Source: Hirschia maritima DSM 19733
Lineage (GTDB): Bacteria > Pseudomonadota > Alphaproteobacteria > Caulobacterales > Hyphomonadaceae
Length of the DNA stretch: 64,000 nucleotides
Direction of reading: 5' to 3'
NCBI RefSeq assembly: GCF_000378345.1
Contig: NZ_KB899545.1
Span: 186,001 to 250,000 of the forward strand
This document shows, piece after piece, positions 44,555 to 53,987 of this stretch (the first letter of the stretch is position 1; each line of letters begins with the position of its first letter). The translations under genes were made by a program, and so were the position numbers. The notes beneath the pieces are model-generated. The model saw only the letters and a program-made list of their open reading frames with translations. It was not told where the DNA came from and ran no database searches.

Positions 44555-45376
44555 TCACTCGGAATTAGTGTTGGGCGAGTTTAACTTCCAACTGTATTTG
44601 TATTTATGGATAGTGGAAATGTTGGCCAATTTTTCTTTGAGAGCGGGTGATGCGTATTGTTGAATATGCGCAATGACATTTTCATCTGTAGTCCCAAAAT
44701 CTTCTTTAAACCATTTATAGATAGATGAAACTTGGAGCCTATTTTTGGCGAAGGTAACACCGCGAGGGTGGTTCACATAACTGATTGCTGCTTGCGTTAG
44801 CTTTTCGTCCAATCCTTCCACAATAAAGGGCGTGGTTGAAAGGTTTGGGCACCCGATTGATGCGCAATTTACGGCATAGTGAACACGTGGTTCGTTCCAG
44901 AATTTACGAAGAATGCCATGTTCTACATTGTCCAAAGAAAGCTTTGTGCCATTTACTGTAATAAGCTTTTTCTTCCATGGGCCGGGTAGGAGACCCGATC
45001 GTATTTTGAGAATTGAACTGACTGGATATTTGTTCAGGATTTCATCTACTGTAACGGCATTGTACATGTTTACCCAATAGACAAAGGCTTCTTCTTTGTT
45101 GAGTGTTGTGGGGTCAATCATTTCCAAAGATTTGATGTAAGACTTCAATAAAGCATGTGCTTCAGTGGTCACCGCTGCGTAATCAAATTGAACTTGATTG
45201 TCTTCTGTTACTGTTGTGAATTTTTCCAAAAAGTCTGCCCAAAGGGATTGGTCAATGATTTGAGAGCTGGCGTCATCATATGAATTGAAGTCGCTTAGCT
45301 TGCTTTGCGCATTTGCGGCAAAAGGGGCGGTCATCAGGGTGAGCAATAAAGTAAGTGTTGAGATGAGAGCCTTCAT
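44555..45376 (-). CDS. Secreted DUF547 domain protein
   Basis: A 273-residue protein beginning MKALISTLTLLLTLMTAPFAANAQ, a clear signal peptide. The DUF547 domain spans about residues 80-220 and includes NKEEAFVYWVNMYNAVTVDEIL, SLDNVEHGILR and RVHYAVNCASIGCPNLSTTPF. The last carries conserved Cys residues and resembles a papain/transglutaminase-like active-site region, though activity is unproven for the family. I chose the ATG at 45376 (AAAGG upstream); the open frame runs 40 codons further without a good start. Confidence 0.86.
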   Translation of the reverse strand: MKALISTLTLLLTLMTAPFAANAQSKLSDFNSYDDASSQIIDQSLWADFLEKFTTVTEDNQVQFDYAAVTTEAHALLKSYIKSLEMIDPTTLNKEEAFVYWVNMYNAVTVDEILNKYPVSSILKIRSGLLPGPWKKKLITVNGTKLSLDNVEHGILRKFWNEPRVHYAVNCASIGCPNLSTTPFIVEGLDEKLTQAAISYVNHPRGVTFAKNRLQVSSIYKWFKEDFGTTDENVIAHIQQYASPALKEKLANISTIHKYKYSWKLNSPNTNSE

Positions 45377-45480
45377 AGAAAACCTTTGGTACTTGAGAAT
45401 TTCGTTGTCATCAAAGGTGCAATAGAGCGGGTACACACACAATTCACAAATGGGTGAGCGAATAAAAGAGTAAAAAATAC

Positions 45481-45513
45481 AAAGGCCGCAACACATGACA
45501 TGTTGCGGCCTTT
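45481..45513. terminator. Strong terminator after the siderophore receptor gene
   Basis: A 13-bp perfect stem AAAGGCCGCAACA/TGTTGCGGCCTTT with a 7-base loop has T-rich sequence on both sides. It follows the receptor gene (minus strand, ending at 45547) and insulates it from the DUF547 cluster. Confidence 0.85.
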
Positions 45514-45546
45514 TTCTATTTGCGTTTCCTAAACCTAGTTTGGAGT

Positions 45547-47718
45547 TTAGAAGCGTCCACTAATTGTGAAGCGTGCATTTAGCGGTGCGCCAACAGTAGC
45601 TTGGTGCGTGCTGTGTGCGTTCGGGAAGTATGTTTCATCAGTCAGGTTTTCGATGTTTAACTGAAGACGGAACTGTTCTGAGATGTCGTAATAAGCCATT
45701 GCATCCACACGAGTGTACGCTGGCAAAGTTGGGTGACCAGAGGCGTCAGTTCCAATATCTAAGTCAGAGATAAAAGATTCATCCTGATATGTAGCACCTA
45801 GACCAAGACCGAATTTCTCGTTGATGTCGTAGGCACCCCAAACAGAGAATGTGTTTTCAGGTAATTCACGAGGAATTTCGCGTCCTTGGTCGGTTTCTCC
45901 TTCAAGATAGCTGTAGCCAGCTGTAATGAAGAATTGTTCTGTGATGTTCCCCTGAATTTGAAGTTCTACACCTTCAACTTCAAGACCTCTAATTTCAAGT
46001 TGTTCACTGTTAATGTCGTCTCTGTCTGCGCGCGTTTGTTCATTTTGGAAGTATGCAGCAGTAAAGCTAATGCCTTCAATGAAATCCCATTTAACACCAA
46101 TTTCGGCCTGTTCGAAGTAATCAGGATCAAGAGTTGCAGAAAGATCGCTAATGTTCGCAAATTGTCCACCTGAACGAGGTAAGAAGCTTTCGCTATAGCT
46201 GGCGTAAAGAGAGAGATTTTCGATTGGCTTTACAACAATACCTGCTCGAGGAGAGAATTCTTCATCTTTACGGCTTCTTGGCGTGGTTTCGACGGTGGTA
46301 CCATTTGTGTCGTTGTATAGACTTTTGTTAACTTCATCAGCTGAGAAGTCGAAACTGTCAAAACGTGCGCCCAGAACAACATCAATGTATTGATTGATCT
46401 CAATCTGGTCTTGGATGTAGAGGGAGAATACTTCAACATCAGCCTCAGTTTTGTCGTTCAGGTTTGTGAATGCCATAGAAGTTGCTTCATTGGAGGCATT
46501 CACGCCGACACCATTGCTGAAGTTTAAAGGGGCAGCGATGAAGAATGTTTCACGGTCATTTCCAGTGGTGTCGAAAACAGGGTTATATCTATCGTTGTTG
46601 TTTTCAGATTGAATGTATTCAACACCACCAATGATAGTGTGTCCGATGCTTCCTGTTGTAAATTCGCTTACAAGGTTACCTGCAACCACAAAATTTGTGC
46701 GTTGGGTAGTGTCTACGTAACCATCTAGATCAACTGTTTCTGCGCCACCAAAATCGTCATCACTTGCTGTGTAGTTGGCCGCATAGAAATTGCGGTAAAG
46801 CTTATCATAATCACCGTAGGAAACCGTGAAGTTACCTTTGAGATTATCAGAGAATGTGTGTTGTAGGCTGGTACGCAAAATGTAAGCGTCCAGTGTAGTT
46901 GTGTTTAGTTCAGGGTCACCGAAAACGATGTCTTTTAGGCGTTCAATCGGCTCACCATCAGCGCCTGTTGGAATACCACGGTCGATGAAACGTTCATGGT
47001 TTAGGTATTCCGCCGATAAGTCCCAAACCGTGCTGTCGCCAATATTAATGCGCGCCGTTGGGTTTATGCCGAAATTGTCACCATCAAAGAAGTCGCGGTC
47101 GTTTTTAAGGTGCTCATAATAAGCGTTTACGCGGAATGCTGCTTGATCATTGATAATGAAATTGCTGTCGATTGAGCCTTCATATCCACCAAATGAATCA
47201 ATGCCGGCTTTGTATCCTGTGAATTCTTCGCCAACTTTGGCTTTTTTAGTTACACGATTAAGGACACCACCTGTTCCGCCACGGCCAAATAGTAACGCGT
47301 TGGGACCACGCAGGATTTCAACTTGTTCTAGATTGTAAAGTGGGCGGTAGTACTGAACATCATCACGCACACCATCGAGATAGAAATCAGCCGTGGAGCG
47401 AACGCCGCGGAAAACAACAGCGTCACGGTGGCCTTCACCTTGAGATGAATTTACCCCAGGTGTGTAATTAATGATGTCTTCTACACTGTTGAAACCACGT
47501 AGGTTAATCTGTTCAGCATCAACGATTGATAGGCTTTGTGGCACGTCGATAATTGGGGTGGGGGCTTTTAGGGAGTTAACTTGGTCAGCATACAAGTATT
47601 GGCTCGTAACAACTGTAGTTTCTTGTTTCAGTGGAGCTACATCGTCTGCGTGGCTGACGCCAGTTGAGATTGCGCTGGCTGCTAGGGCTGCACTTGCGTA
47701 GAGGGCGGCTTTTTTCAT
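45547..47718 (-). CDS. TonB-dependent siderophore receptor
   Basis: A 723-residue outer-membrane receptor. A signal peptide (ALAASAISTGVSHA) precedes the plug domain (about residues 50-160) with PQSLSIVDAEQI, VEDIINYTPGVN, FRGVRSTADFYLDGVRDD and VEILRGPNALLFGRGG. The beta-barrel ends in a terminal Phe (FTISGRF). Plug and barrel resemble the FhuE/ferric-hydroxamate and catecholate receptor subfamily. No TonB-box is obvious; ETTVVTS near residue 34 is a candidate. The gene is preceded by Fur-like boxes and followed by a strong terminator, so it is a single-gene iron-controlled unit. Confidence 0.93.
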   Translation of the reverse strand: MKKAALYASAALAASAISTGVSHADDVAPLKQETTVVTSQYLYADQVNSLKAPTPIIDVPQSLSIVDAEQINLRGFNSVEDIINYTPGVNSSQGEGHRDAVVFRGVRSTADFYLDGVRDDVQYYRPLYNLEQVEILRGPNALLFGRGGTGGVLNRVTKKAKVGEEFTGYKAGIDSFGGYEGSIDSNFIINDQAAFRVNAYYEHLKNDRDFFDGDNFGINPTARINIGDSTVWDLSAEYLNHERFIDRGIPTGADGEPIERLKDIVFGDPELNTTTLDAYILRTSLQHTFSDNLKGNFTVSYGDYDKLYRNFYAANYTASDDDFGGAETVDLDGYVDTTQRTNFVVAGNLVSEFTTGSIGHTIIGGVEYIQSENNNDRYNPVFDTTGNDRETFFIAAPLNFSNGVGVNASNEATSMAFTNLNDKTEADVEVFSLYIQDQIEINQYIDVVLGARFDSFDFSADEVNKSLYNDTNGTTVETTPRSRKDEEFSPRAGIVVKPIENLSLYASYSESFLPRSGGQFANISDLSATLDPDYFEQAEIGVKWDFIEGISFTAAYFQNEQTRADRDDINSEQLEIRGLEVEGVELQIQGNITEQFFITAGYSYLEGETDQGREIPRELPENTFSVWGAYDINEKFGLGLGATYQDESFISDLDIGTDASGHPTLPAYTRVDAMAYYDISEQFRLQLNIENLTDETYFPNAHSTHQATVGAPLNARFTISGRF

Positions 47719-47767
47719 TATACTCTGACCTAATTGCGAATAATTATTAAGAACGCAATAGCTTCAG

Positions 47768-47830
47768 TTGAGAATGAAAATCAACTGTAAAAGTGACACA
47801 CTTTGCTTTGAATGAGAATTACTCTCAATT
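47768..47830 (-). promoter_or_regulatory. Two candidate Fur boxes upstream of the siderophore receptor
   Basis: TTGAGAATGAAAATCAA (47768-47784) and AATGAGAATTACTCTCAATT (47811-47830, core palindrome TGAGA-ATTAC-TCTCA) resemble the GATAATGATAATCATTATC-type Fur site. They lie 50-115 bases before the receptor start, where iron-Fur would block transcription. Confidence 0.55.
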
Positions 47831-47873
47831 ATGTTGTCATTTTATCACACTACCTAATGGCATGAAAACAAAA

Positions 47874-47898
47874 GGCCGTTGCAATTGATGCAACGGCC
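47874..47898 (-). terminator. Terminator after the dehydrogenase gene
   Basis: A 10-bp perfect stem GGCCGTTGCA/TGCAACGGCC with a 5-base loop. On the minus strand TTTTGTTTT follows. It ends the GST-dehydrogenase transcript and shields the receptor promoter from read-through. Confidence 0.85.
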
Positions 47899-47924
47899 CC
47901 AGTTAAAAGTATGTTGAGTCTCAA

Positions 47925-49064
47925 TTAGATCGGCATTTGAGGGCAAACTAAGAATTTCTCACCAGTTTTCTTGGCGTCATAACGACGAACAGTATCTGCA
48001 TCCAACATATCTGTTAGAGAGAGTTCTTCTGTGTAGTTGCTTGCAAAAGTCGTTGTTAGTTCTTTAGCGACACGTGTCCGCAATCTTACAGCGACTTCCA
48101 TGCCAGCTTTTGCAAGGAAGTTTGGCAATAGCCAGCCTCCAACACCCCAAGCCATACCATAGCCGCGTGATAGTGTCGTCGGAGCTGTGTCTAGGCCACC
48201 ATACAGATATACTTGTTTGTGTTTGACGGAACCGTAAATGCTGTAAGCGCCAGGTGTACGTGCGGCCGCTGCTTCCATTGCTGACAGGATATTAGATGCC
48301 AAGTGTCCGCCACCTGTTGCGTCAAAAGCTAGAGTAGCACCGGTTTCGTGGATCGCATTAATAAGATCCTTCATGAATGTTTCTTTGCTGCTGTTAACAA
48401 CATATTTTGCGCCCATATCACGCAGCACTTTCTCTTGCTCATCTTTACGAACGACATTGACGAGGTCCACACCATCAGCTTGACAAATTCGGTTTAGCAT
48501 TTGTCCTAAATTCGATGCAGCGGCTGTGTGCACAAGAGCTGTGTGGCCGTCCATGCGCATTGTTTCAATCATACAAAGCGCTGTAAGAGGGTTCACAAAA
48601 CTAGATGCACCTTCTTTGGCAGTATTGCCTTCAAGAAGCGGAAGACAATTCATTGCATCTACAACTTGGTATTGAGCGTACATTCCGCCGCCCATCGCAG
48701 CCACCGTCTTGCCAAGTAGGCTTTGAGCGTATTCGCCAGATCCGGCTGCCACAACAACACCCGCGCCTTCATTTCCGATTGGGAGAGCTTGGTCGTAGCG
48801 GGCTTTTAGAGCTGGCATGATTTGCGGTGCGATCGGAGCACTAAGGACTGCCTTTGACCCATCACCTGATGTTGTAGCTTGTGATGAGTCAGATAGACCA
48901 AGCATTACCGCTAGATCAGAAGGGTTGATTGGCGTTGCTTCAATGCGGACAACAACTTGATTTTCAGTTGGTGTTGGCATTTGTTTTTCAACCAATTCCA
49001 TACGAAGTTGACCTTCGGATGAAACTGTTGAGCGCATTTGAAGATAATTTGCAGGCAATGACAT
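47925..49064 (-). CDS. Zinc-binding/quinone oxidoreductase-type MDR dehydrogenase
   Basis: A 379-residue medium-chain dehydrogenase/reductase. The N-terminal GroES-like domain has VVVRIEATPINPSDLAVMLG and LPIGNEGAGVVVAAG. The nucleotide-binding domain has ALVHTAAASNLGQMLNRIC (variant of the usual AAxGxxG) and LAFDATGGGHLASNIL. The structural-zinc Cys cluster is absent, so it is likely a zinc-independent quinone or enoyl reductase-like member. It lies 20 bases after the glutathione transferase gene, which points to a joint role in handling electrophiles. Confidence 0.85.
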   Translation of the reverse strand: MSLPANYLQMRSTVSSEGQLRMELVEKQMPTPTENQVVVRIEATPINPSDLAVMLGLSDSSQATTSGDGSKAVLSAPIAPQIMPALKARYDQALPIGNEGAGVVVAAGSGEYAQSLLGKTVAAMGGGMYAQYQVVDAMNCLPLLEGNTAKEGASSFVNPLTALCMIETMRMDGHTALVHTAAASNLGQMLNRICQADGVDLVNVVRKDEQEKVLRDMGAKYVVNSSKETFMKDLINAIHETGATLAFDATGGGHLASNILSAMEAAAARTPGAYSIYGSVKHKQVYLYGGLDTAPTTLSRGYGMAWGVGGWLLPNFLAKAGMEVAVRLRTRVAKELTTTFASNYTEELSLTDMLDADTVRRYDAKKTGEKFLVCPQMPI

Positions 49065-49084
49065 GGTTGGCTCCCTAAAATAAG

Positions 49085-49768
49085 TTATTGTTCTTTTTCT
49101 TGTAGTTTGGCGTAGGCGTATTCACCGCCTTTTTTCAATGCAGCTTGATAAGCAGGGCGGGCGTGTATTTTCTTCACGAAGTCTTGGATGACAGGGGGAA
49201 TGGTGTCTGGAGATCGCATCGTGAGTGCTTCCAATGGAAAACTCATCATTATGTCGGCAGCTGTAAATTCTGATCCCGCAAACCATTCATTTTTGGAAAG
49301 TGCATCCGACCAATATTTTACGTGGCTGGCGATTTGTGGACCAATGAAAGTCTGGATTGCTTTATCACGGACTTTGCGAACGATCGGACGGATAAGGCCG
49401 CCGGCTTTTTCGGGAAGGCGATCAAAAACTAGTTTCATCAAAAGCGGGGGCATTGCAGAGCCTTCTGCATAATGAATCCAATGGTTCATGGCCAAACCTT
49501 CATTAGTGGAAAAGTCTGGGTTTAGAGGCCCGTTGCCATAGATGTTGAGAATGTAGTCAAAGATTGCCCCAGTTTCAGCGATAACTTTGCCTTCATGTTC
49601 GAGGACGGGTGATTTTCCCAATGGGTGAACATTTTTAAGCTCTTGTGGAGCTAACATTGTGACTGGGTCACGCTGGTAGGATTTGATTTGATAAGCAAAA
49701 CCTAATTCTTCTAACAACCACAATACACGTTGCGATCGCGAGTTGTTTAGGTGATGAATAGTAAACAC
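49085..49768 (-). CDS. Glutathione S-transferase family protein
   Basis: A 227-residue cytosolic GST. The thioredoxin-like N-terminal domain has HHLNNSRSQRVLWLLEELG (with the catalytic Ser/Arg region) and HPLGKSPVLEHEGKVIAETGAIFDYI (cis-Pro and glutathione-binding SxAI-type segment). The helical C-terminal domain includes GSEFTAADIMMSFPL. The start matches the usual short GST N-terminus. It is the first gene of a two-gene operon with the MDR dehydrogenase. Confidence 0.93.
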   Translation of the reverse strand: MFTIHHLNNSRSQRVLWLLEELGFAYQIKSYQRDPVTMLAPQELKNVHPLGKSPVLEHEGKVIAETGAIFDYILNIYGNGPLNPDFSTNEGLAMNHWIHYAEGSAMPPLLMKLVFDRLPEKAGGLIRPIVRKVRDKAIQTFIGPQIASHVKYWSDALSKNEWFAGSEFTAADIMMSFPLEALTMRSPDTIPPVIQDFVKKIHARPAYQAALKKGGEYAYAKLQEKEQ

Positions 49769-50055
49769 AGGCAGCCCTCATTATTTTGTTTGTTGATTCA
49801 AAATTATGCACGATGACGTGATGCTGCAAGCGTATTTTAGCGTTACCTTAGGTGAGTTTGGGCGCGTTTTAATACGCAAAATGAAGTGAAAATGATTATA
49901 AATACACCTCGTTTTTTTAGGAGTAACCTTTCTAAGCGACTGTAATTAAAAAGAATAATTACATTCTGTTTTCAGTGCTGTGCGATATCAAAAAATGGTT
50001 CAATTTTGCTACAAAAAATTTGAACAAACGTACAAAATAATTGTTTGGAACGGCA

Positions 50056-51039
50056 TTATCTGAGCAATTTTGCGAGCTTATCTGCGTTGTAAGTGACTAT
50101 TCCAGAGGCTCCAGCGCGTTTGAAAGCAGATGTGATTTCAACAATCGCGAGCTCTTCGTCTATCCATCCACGTTCAGCTGATGCTTGGATTGCAGCGTAT
50201 TCGCCAGAAACGTGAAAAACAAAAGTAGGGACTTTTAGCTCGTTAGAAATTCGTTGAACAATATCCAAATAAGGTAGGCCTGGTTTGACCATCACCATGT
50301 CGGCACCTTCTTCGATGTCTAGTGCAGTTTCTCGAATTGCTTCTTCTGAGTTTCCAAAATCCATTTGGTAAGTCTTTTTGTCACCTTTAAGAGCAGTAGC
50401 GGACCCAACTGCTTCGCGGTAGGGGCCATAAAAGGCAGATACATATTTCGCAGCATAAGAAAGGATAAGCGTATTCGTATATCCGGCGTGTTCTAGGCCA
50501 GAACGAATTGCGCCAATACGTCCATCCATCATATCGGAAGGTGCGACGACATCTGCTCCGGCTTGTGCTTGAACAAGAGCTTGCTTGACCAGCAACTCCG
50601 TCGTCTCATCATTGAGAACATATCCATCGTTATCGATAAGACCGTCATGGCCATGAGAGGTGAATGGATCTAACGCAACATCGCATATGATGCCAACTTC
50701 CGGAGCGGCTGCTTTCATAGCGCGAATGGCTTCAGGCACGAGACCGTTAGGGTTGAGAGCTTCGGTGCCCGTTTCGTCTTTTTTTGATGGATCTATGTTG
50801 GGGAACATCGCTATGGCGGGGATTCCAAGATCCAGCGCTGTTTTTGCTGTTTTAACAGCTTCCTCGATGTTCAACCGATCCACACCTGGCATCGCTTGGA
50901 CGGGGATGCGAGGTTGTTCTCCATCATGAACGATAATTGACCAGATTAGATCGTCAGCTGTAGGCCGTGTTTCACGTGTTAATCGGCGCACCCAGTCTGC
51001 TTGGCGAGTTCTGCGTGGACGGTTTGCAGGAAAGGCCAT
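50056..51039 (-). CDS. hemB: Delta-aminolevulinic acid dehydratase (porphobilinogen synthase)
   Basis: A 327-residue enzyme that condenses two 5-aminolevulinate molecules into porphobilinogen for heme. Catalytic lysines lie in LSYAAKYVSAFYGP and DMVMVKPGLPY. The metal-site region reads DVALDPFTSHGHDG, with Asp where zinc-type enzymes have Cys, marking it as the magnesium-dependent class common in alphaproteobacteria. SDMMDGRIGAIR is another conserved block. It follows a GNAT gene by 37 bases. hemA, for the preceding step, lies about 3 kb away. Confidence 0.96.
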   Translation of the reverse strand: MAFPANRPRRTRQADWVRRLTRETRPTADDLIWSIIVHDGEQPRIPVQAMPGVDRLNIEEAVKTAKTALDLGIPAIAMFPNIDPSKKDETGTEALNPNGLVPEAIRAMKAAAPEVGIICDVALDPFTSHGHDGLIDNDGYVLNDETTELLVKQALVQAQAGADVVAPSDMMDGRIGAIRSGLEHAGYTNTLILSYAAKYVSAFYGPYREAVGSATALKGDKKTYQMDFGNSEEAIRETALDIEEGADMVMVKPGLPYLDIVQRISNELKVPTFVFHVSGEYAAIQASAERGWIDEELAIVEITSAFKRAGASGIVTYNADKLAKLLR

Positions 51040-51076
51040 GATGATACTCTCTTTAATGTGGTCTTTGATACAAGAT

Positions 51077-51640
51077 TTAGAAAAACAGTCGTTTCACAGA
51101 CTTTTGCATGAAGCAACGTTTTGAAACGTCCATTGTGCTTTTTTGTAACTGTTCTAGTTCCAATTGCCATGCGGCAAGGCGTCTGCGTGGAATTTCTTTA
51201 AATCCCATGCTTCTATAAAATTTTCCATTCCAAGGCACATCGCGGAATGTTGAAAGTGTTATGTGTTTGTAATCATGGTCACGTGCCGCTGAAATCGCCT
51301 CGAATACAAGTTGGCGTCCTAAACCGCGCTGTCCATGTTCAGGTAGCACCGAGACTTGATCCAAATACAGGCATTCTTGCTTGTGAGAACACAAAGCGAA
51401 ACCGATAGGATTATCTCTCTCATCTGCAGAGATCCATAATAACCCATCGCCTAAACCCTGGCGCAGTTTCTCTTCGGGAATAGGTTGTAATTGAGCAGAA
51501 GTAGGCCCCAAATCAATCAGACCAGTATCGCGAAAAATTTCGCAAGATTTAATATCAATAAGTTGAAGCGTCTCAACTTCATCCGATCTGGCAGGGCGCA
51601 GTCGAAATATTGTCTCGTATTTATAGGCAAGATTACTCAT
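51077..51640 (-). CDS. GNAT family N-acetyltransferase
   Basis: A 187-residue GNAT protein. Motif B/A around the acetyl-CoA site reads LDQVSVLPEHGQRGLGRQLVFEAI (Q/RxxGxG/A form), preceded by WISADERDNPIGFALC and followed by ITLSTFRDVPWNGKFYRSMGF. The last 30 residues are unrelated to the fold and basic. The substrate is unknown. It is directly upstream of hemB on the same strand and probably in its operon. Confidence 0.88.
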   Translation of the reverse strand: MSNLAYKYETIFRLRPARSDEVETLQLIDIKSCEIFRDTGLIDLGPTSAQLQPIPEEKLRQGLGDGLLWISADERDNPIGFALCSHKQECLYLDQVSVLPEHGQRGLGRQLVFEAISAARDHDYKHITLSTFRDVPWNGKFYRSMGFKEIPRRRLAAWQLELEQLQKSTMDVSKRCFMQKSVKRLFF

Positions 51641-51921
51641 GAGAGAATGTAAGCTTTAAATTTCTTATCAAGATATAAATATGACTGCTTTTGGTCGTTT
51701 AGCTGGTTTATTTTACACACGTCGGTCTGGCGGCAAATTAAACAAGAGTTCAAATCTATAATTCGGGAATGAGTAGGAAATAAGGCTCGGTGCAGTGATG
51801 TTGTTTCGTTGGGGGCATCTGATCCTGCTGTCTTGTTTCTTTTGAAGGGGGAATATAGAACCCGTGAAAATATAAAACGGGACGATTAGGGTTAGCTCTA
51901 ATCAAAATACAGTGAGATAAA

Positions 51922-52956
51922 ATGAGCAATTCAGAAGTAGTGACACGTCAATCTGGCGTCGTTGGACATATTACACTTAACCGCCCCAAGGCACTTCATG
52001 CACTGAACACTGCCATGTGTGCTGAGATTTCTGCGACGCTGGCGGAATGGAAAGATAATTCTGACATCAAGCTCGTAGTTATCGATCATGCTGAGGGTAC
52101 GAGAGGGTTTTGTGCTGGGGGCGATATTAAACCAATGGCCGTATCAGGGCGGGGAGACGGTGTCGAAGTTAGGAAATTCTTCGAAACAGAATACCGTATG
52201 AATGTTCAGCTATTTGAATTCCCCAAACCAGTTGTGTCCTTTATCGACGGAATAACAATGGGCGGCGGTGTTGGCTTGAGCGCGCATGGCAGCCACACAA
52301 TTGCGACTGAAAATACTGTGTTTGCAATGCCAGAGACTGGAATTGGATTATTTCCAGATGTCGGCGGAGGATGGTTCCTACCACGTTTGGGGGCTGGACT
52401 TGGAGAATGGCTTGGATTGACGGGTGCTAGACTGAAAGGGGCTGACGTAGCTGCCGCTGGAATTGCGACTCATTATGTGGAAGAAAGTGTGCTGGCAGCC
52501 ATCAAAGAGTCTGTCATGGGTGGCGAACTAGATTTATTGGAAGCTATGGAGTGGGATGAGTATGGATCCTTTAAAAAGCATCTAAATACCATCAATAAGT
52601 GCTTCGATAAGACAAGCGTGGAGGAAATATTCTCAGCGCTGGAGGAAGACTGCAGCGAATGGGCACTAAAGCAATTGTCTATTATGAAGAGCAAATGCCC
52701 GTTTTCAATGAAAGTTACTCTGCGCCAATTGAATGAAGGCGGAAAGCTAGAGAGCTTCAGAGATGTTATGGCTATGGAGTTTCGATTAGCTAATCGCTCT
52801 GTGCGCCGCGCAGATTTTGCTGAAGGTGTTCGTGCTGTTGTCATTGATAAAGACAATAAACCCAAATGGTCTCCTGCATCATTGGAAGAAATAGATGAAG
52901 CTGATTTGGAGAAAATGTTTAGCCCACTAGAAGAGGGTGAGTTGAGCTTTGTTTAG
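51922..52956 (+). CDS. 3-hydroxyisobutyryl-CoA hydrolase-like enoyl-CoA hydratase family protein
   Basis: A 344-residue crotonase-fold enzyme. The oxyanion-hole segments are RGFCAGGDIKPMA and DGITMGGGVGLSAHG; the catalytic region MPETGIGLFPDVGGGWFLPRL is characteristic of 3-hydroxyisobutyryl-CoA hydrolases of valine breakdown. The length (about 345 residues against 260 for plain hydratases) and the C-terminal AMEFRLANRSVRRADFAEGVRAV block support this. The dehydrogenase at 35.8 kb could act on its product, but the genes are not linked. Confidence 0.87.
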   Translation: MSNSEVVTRQSGVVGHITLNRPKALHALNTAMCAEISATLAEWKDNSDIKLVVIDHAEGTRGFCAGGDIKPMAVSGRGDGVEVRKFFETEYRMNVQLFEFPKPVVSFIDGITMGGGVGLSAHGSHTIATENTVFAMPETGIGLFPDVGGGWFLPRLGAGLGEWLGLTGARLKGADVAAAGIATHYVEESVLAAIKESVMGGELDLLEAMEWDEYGSFKKHLNTINKCFDKTSVEEIFSALEEDCSEWALKQLSIMKSKCPFSMKVTLRQLNEGGKLESFRDVMAMEFRLANRSVRRADFAEGVRAVVIDKDNKPKWSPASLEEIDEADLEKMFSPLEEGELSFV

Positions 52957-52982
52957 GGGATAAACACATTATGGTTTCTAAG

Positions 52983-53016
52983 AAATCGCAGGTTTATATA
53001 AAATATTCTGCGATTT
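52983..53016 (+). terminator. Possible terminator after the hydrolase gene
   Basis: The 9-bp arms AAATCGCAG and CTGCGATTT enclose a 16-base AU-rich loop, followed by only a short T-rich tail. The long loop makes this a weak terminator candidate. A TTGACA hexamer at 53030 follows. Confidence 0.4.
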
Positions 53017-53138
53017 TCTCAGAAAAAAATTGACAAAAATTGCTAGAAAGTTGCGATTCGTTATTTAGCATTAGCATTTTGTTAGAATCATTTGGGTAGT
53101 TTCGTCATCAGCCAATAAAAACAAAATGTATAGTGGTG

Positions 53139-53645
53139 ATGGTGATGATGATTGAAGCTAACGCATCTAAAATGGATGTGGACGATACTATTGAATATTC
53201 TTTTCTAAGTTCTTTGTCTCTACTCGAGCAAGCGCACCGTCGTTTGCACGATGTTGTAAAAGACAATCTTGAACGTTCTGGTGAGCGTTACCTTACAGGT
53301 GTTCAAGCTCTTCTTCTTTATGAAATTGGTGAATCAGAAACACCTGCTAGCACTCTTCGTGCTCGTGGAGCGTTTGCTGGTACGTCAATGTCGTACAATG
53401 TGAAGAAGTTGCAAGAAGGTGGTTACCTTGTGCAAACACGTTCGGATGATGACCGTCGTACAGTCTTACTTAAGTTGACTGAGAGCGGTTTGGACGTGCG
53501 GAGCAAAGTTGCACAATTGTTTGACCGTCAAGCGCAGGCTCTAGAGCCAACAGCGTCTGTACGTAATGATGATTTGCAGCACATGAACAAGACAATTTCT
53601 CGTCTTGAGCGTTTCTGGTCTGACCAAATTCGCTACCGTCTCTAA
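53139..53645 (+). CDS. MarR-type winged-helix regulator (LdtR-like)
   Basis: A 168-residue winged helix-turn-helix protein with a long N-terminal helical part (SFLSSLSLLEQAHRRLHDVVKDNL). The DNA-binding region is TPASTLRARGAFAGTSMSYNVKKLQEGGYLVQTRSDDDRRTVLLKLT. It resembles the LdtR group of alphaproteobacterial MarR regulators. The start is ambiguous: GTG, GTG, ATG, GTG, ATG and ATG codons run in frame from 53133 to 53150 without a clear ribosome site. A strong bidirectional terminator follows. The target genes are not evident. Confidence 0.85.
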   Translation: MVMMIEANASKMDVDDTIEYSFLSSLSLLEQAHRRLHDVVKDNLERSGERYLTGVQALLLYEIGESETPASTLRARGAFAGTSMSYNVKKLQEGGYLVQTRSDDDRRTVLLKLTESGLDVRSKVAQLFDRQAQALEPTASVRNDDLQHMNKTISRLERFWSDQIRYRL

Positions 53646-53715
53646 TTTATAGAGGCATTCAAGTTTAAGCGGGCGTTTAATCAGTTTCCCCGAACTGATT
53701 TTGAGGGGCACCTGC

Positions 53716-53754
53716 AAAAAAGGCGCAATACTGTGAGGGTATTGCGCCTTTTTT
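53716..53754. terminator. Strong bidirectional terminator after the MarR-type gene
   Basis: A perfect 15-bp stem from AAAAAAGGCGCAATA and TATTGCGCCTTTTTT with a 9-base loop. The A and T flanks make it functional in either direction. Confidence 0.9.
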
Positions 53755-53987
53755 CTTGTTTCGAGTTTTATTGCGGAATTTTTGTCCTATATTCGAGTAC
53801 TGATTAGGCAAAATTGGGAGATCCGTGCTTGTCTAGTATGAACTTTAAAGACCTAGTGCGACGTTTATGCAGTTTTCTTTTTGGAAAAAAAGAATTAGTC
53901 ATAACATTAGAAACGCACCTGGTTTAGTCTTGAGTCGGATGAAAGTGCGTCCCGGGTATGCTGCACCAAACTAGGAGCGCAGAGAAT

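Noticed and set aside
53838-53927. 29-codon frame in the hemA leader (starts MNFKDLVRRLC)
   Set aside because: It reads like a small basic peptide but lacks a Shine-Dalgarno and is not coupled to hemA.
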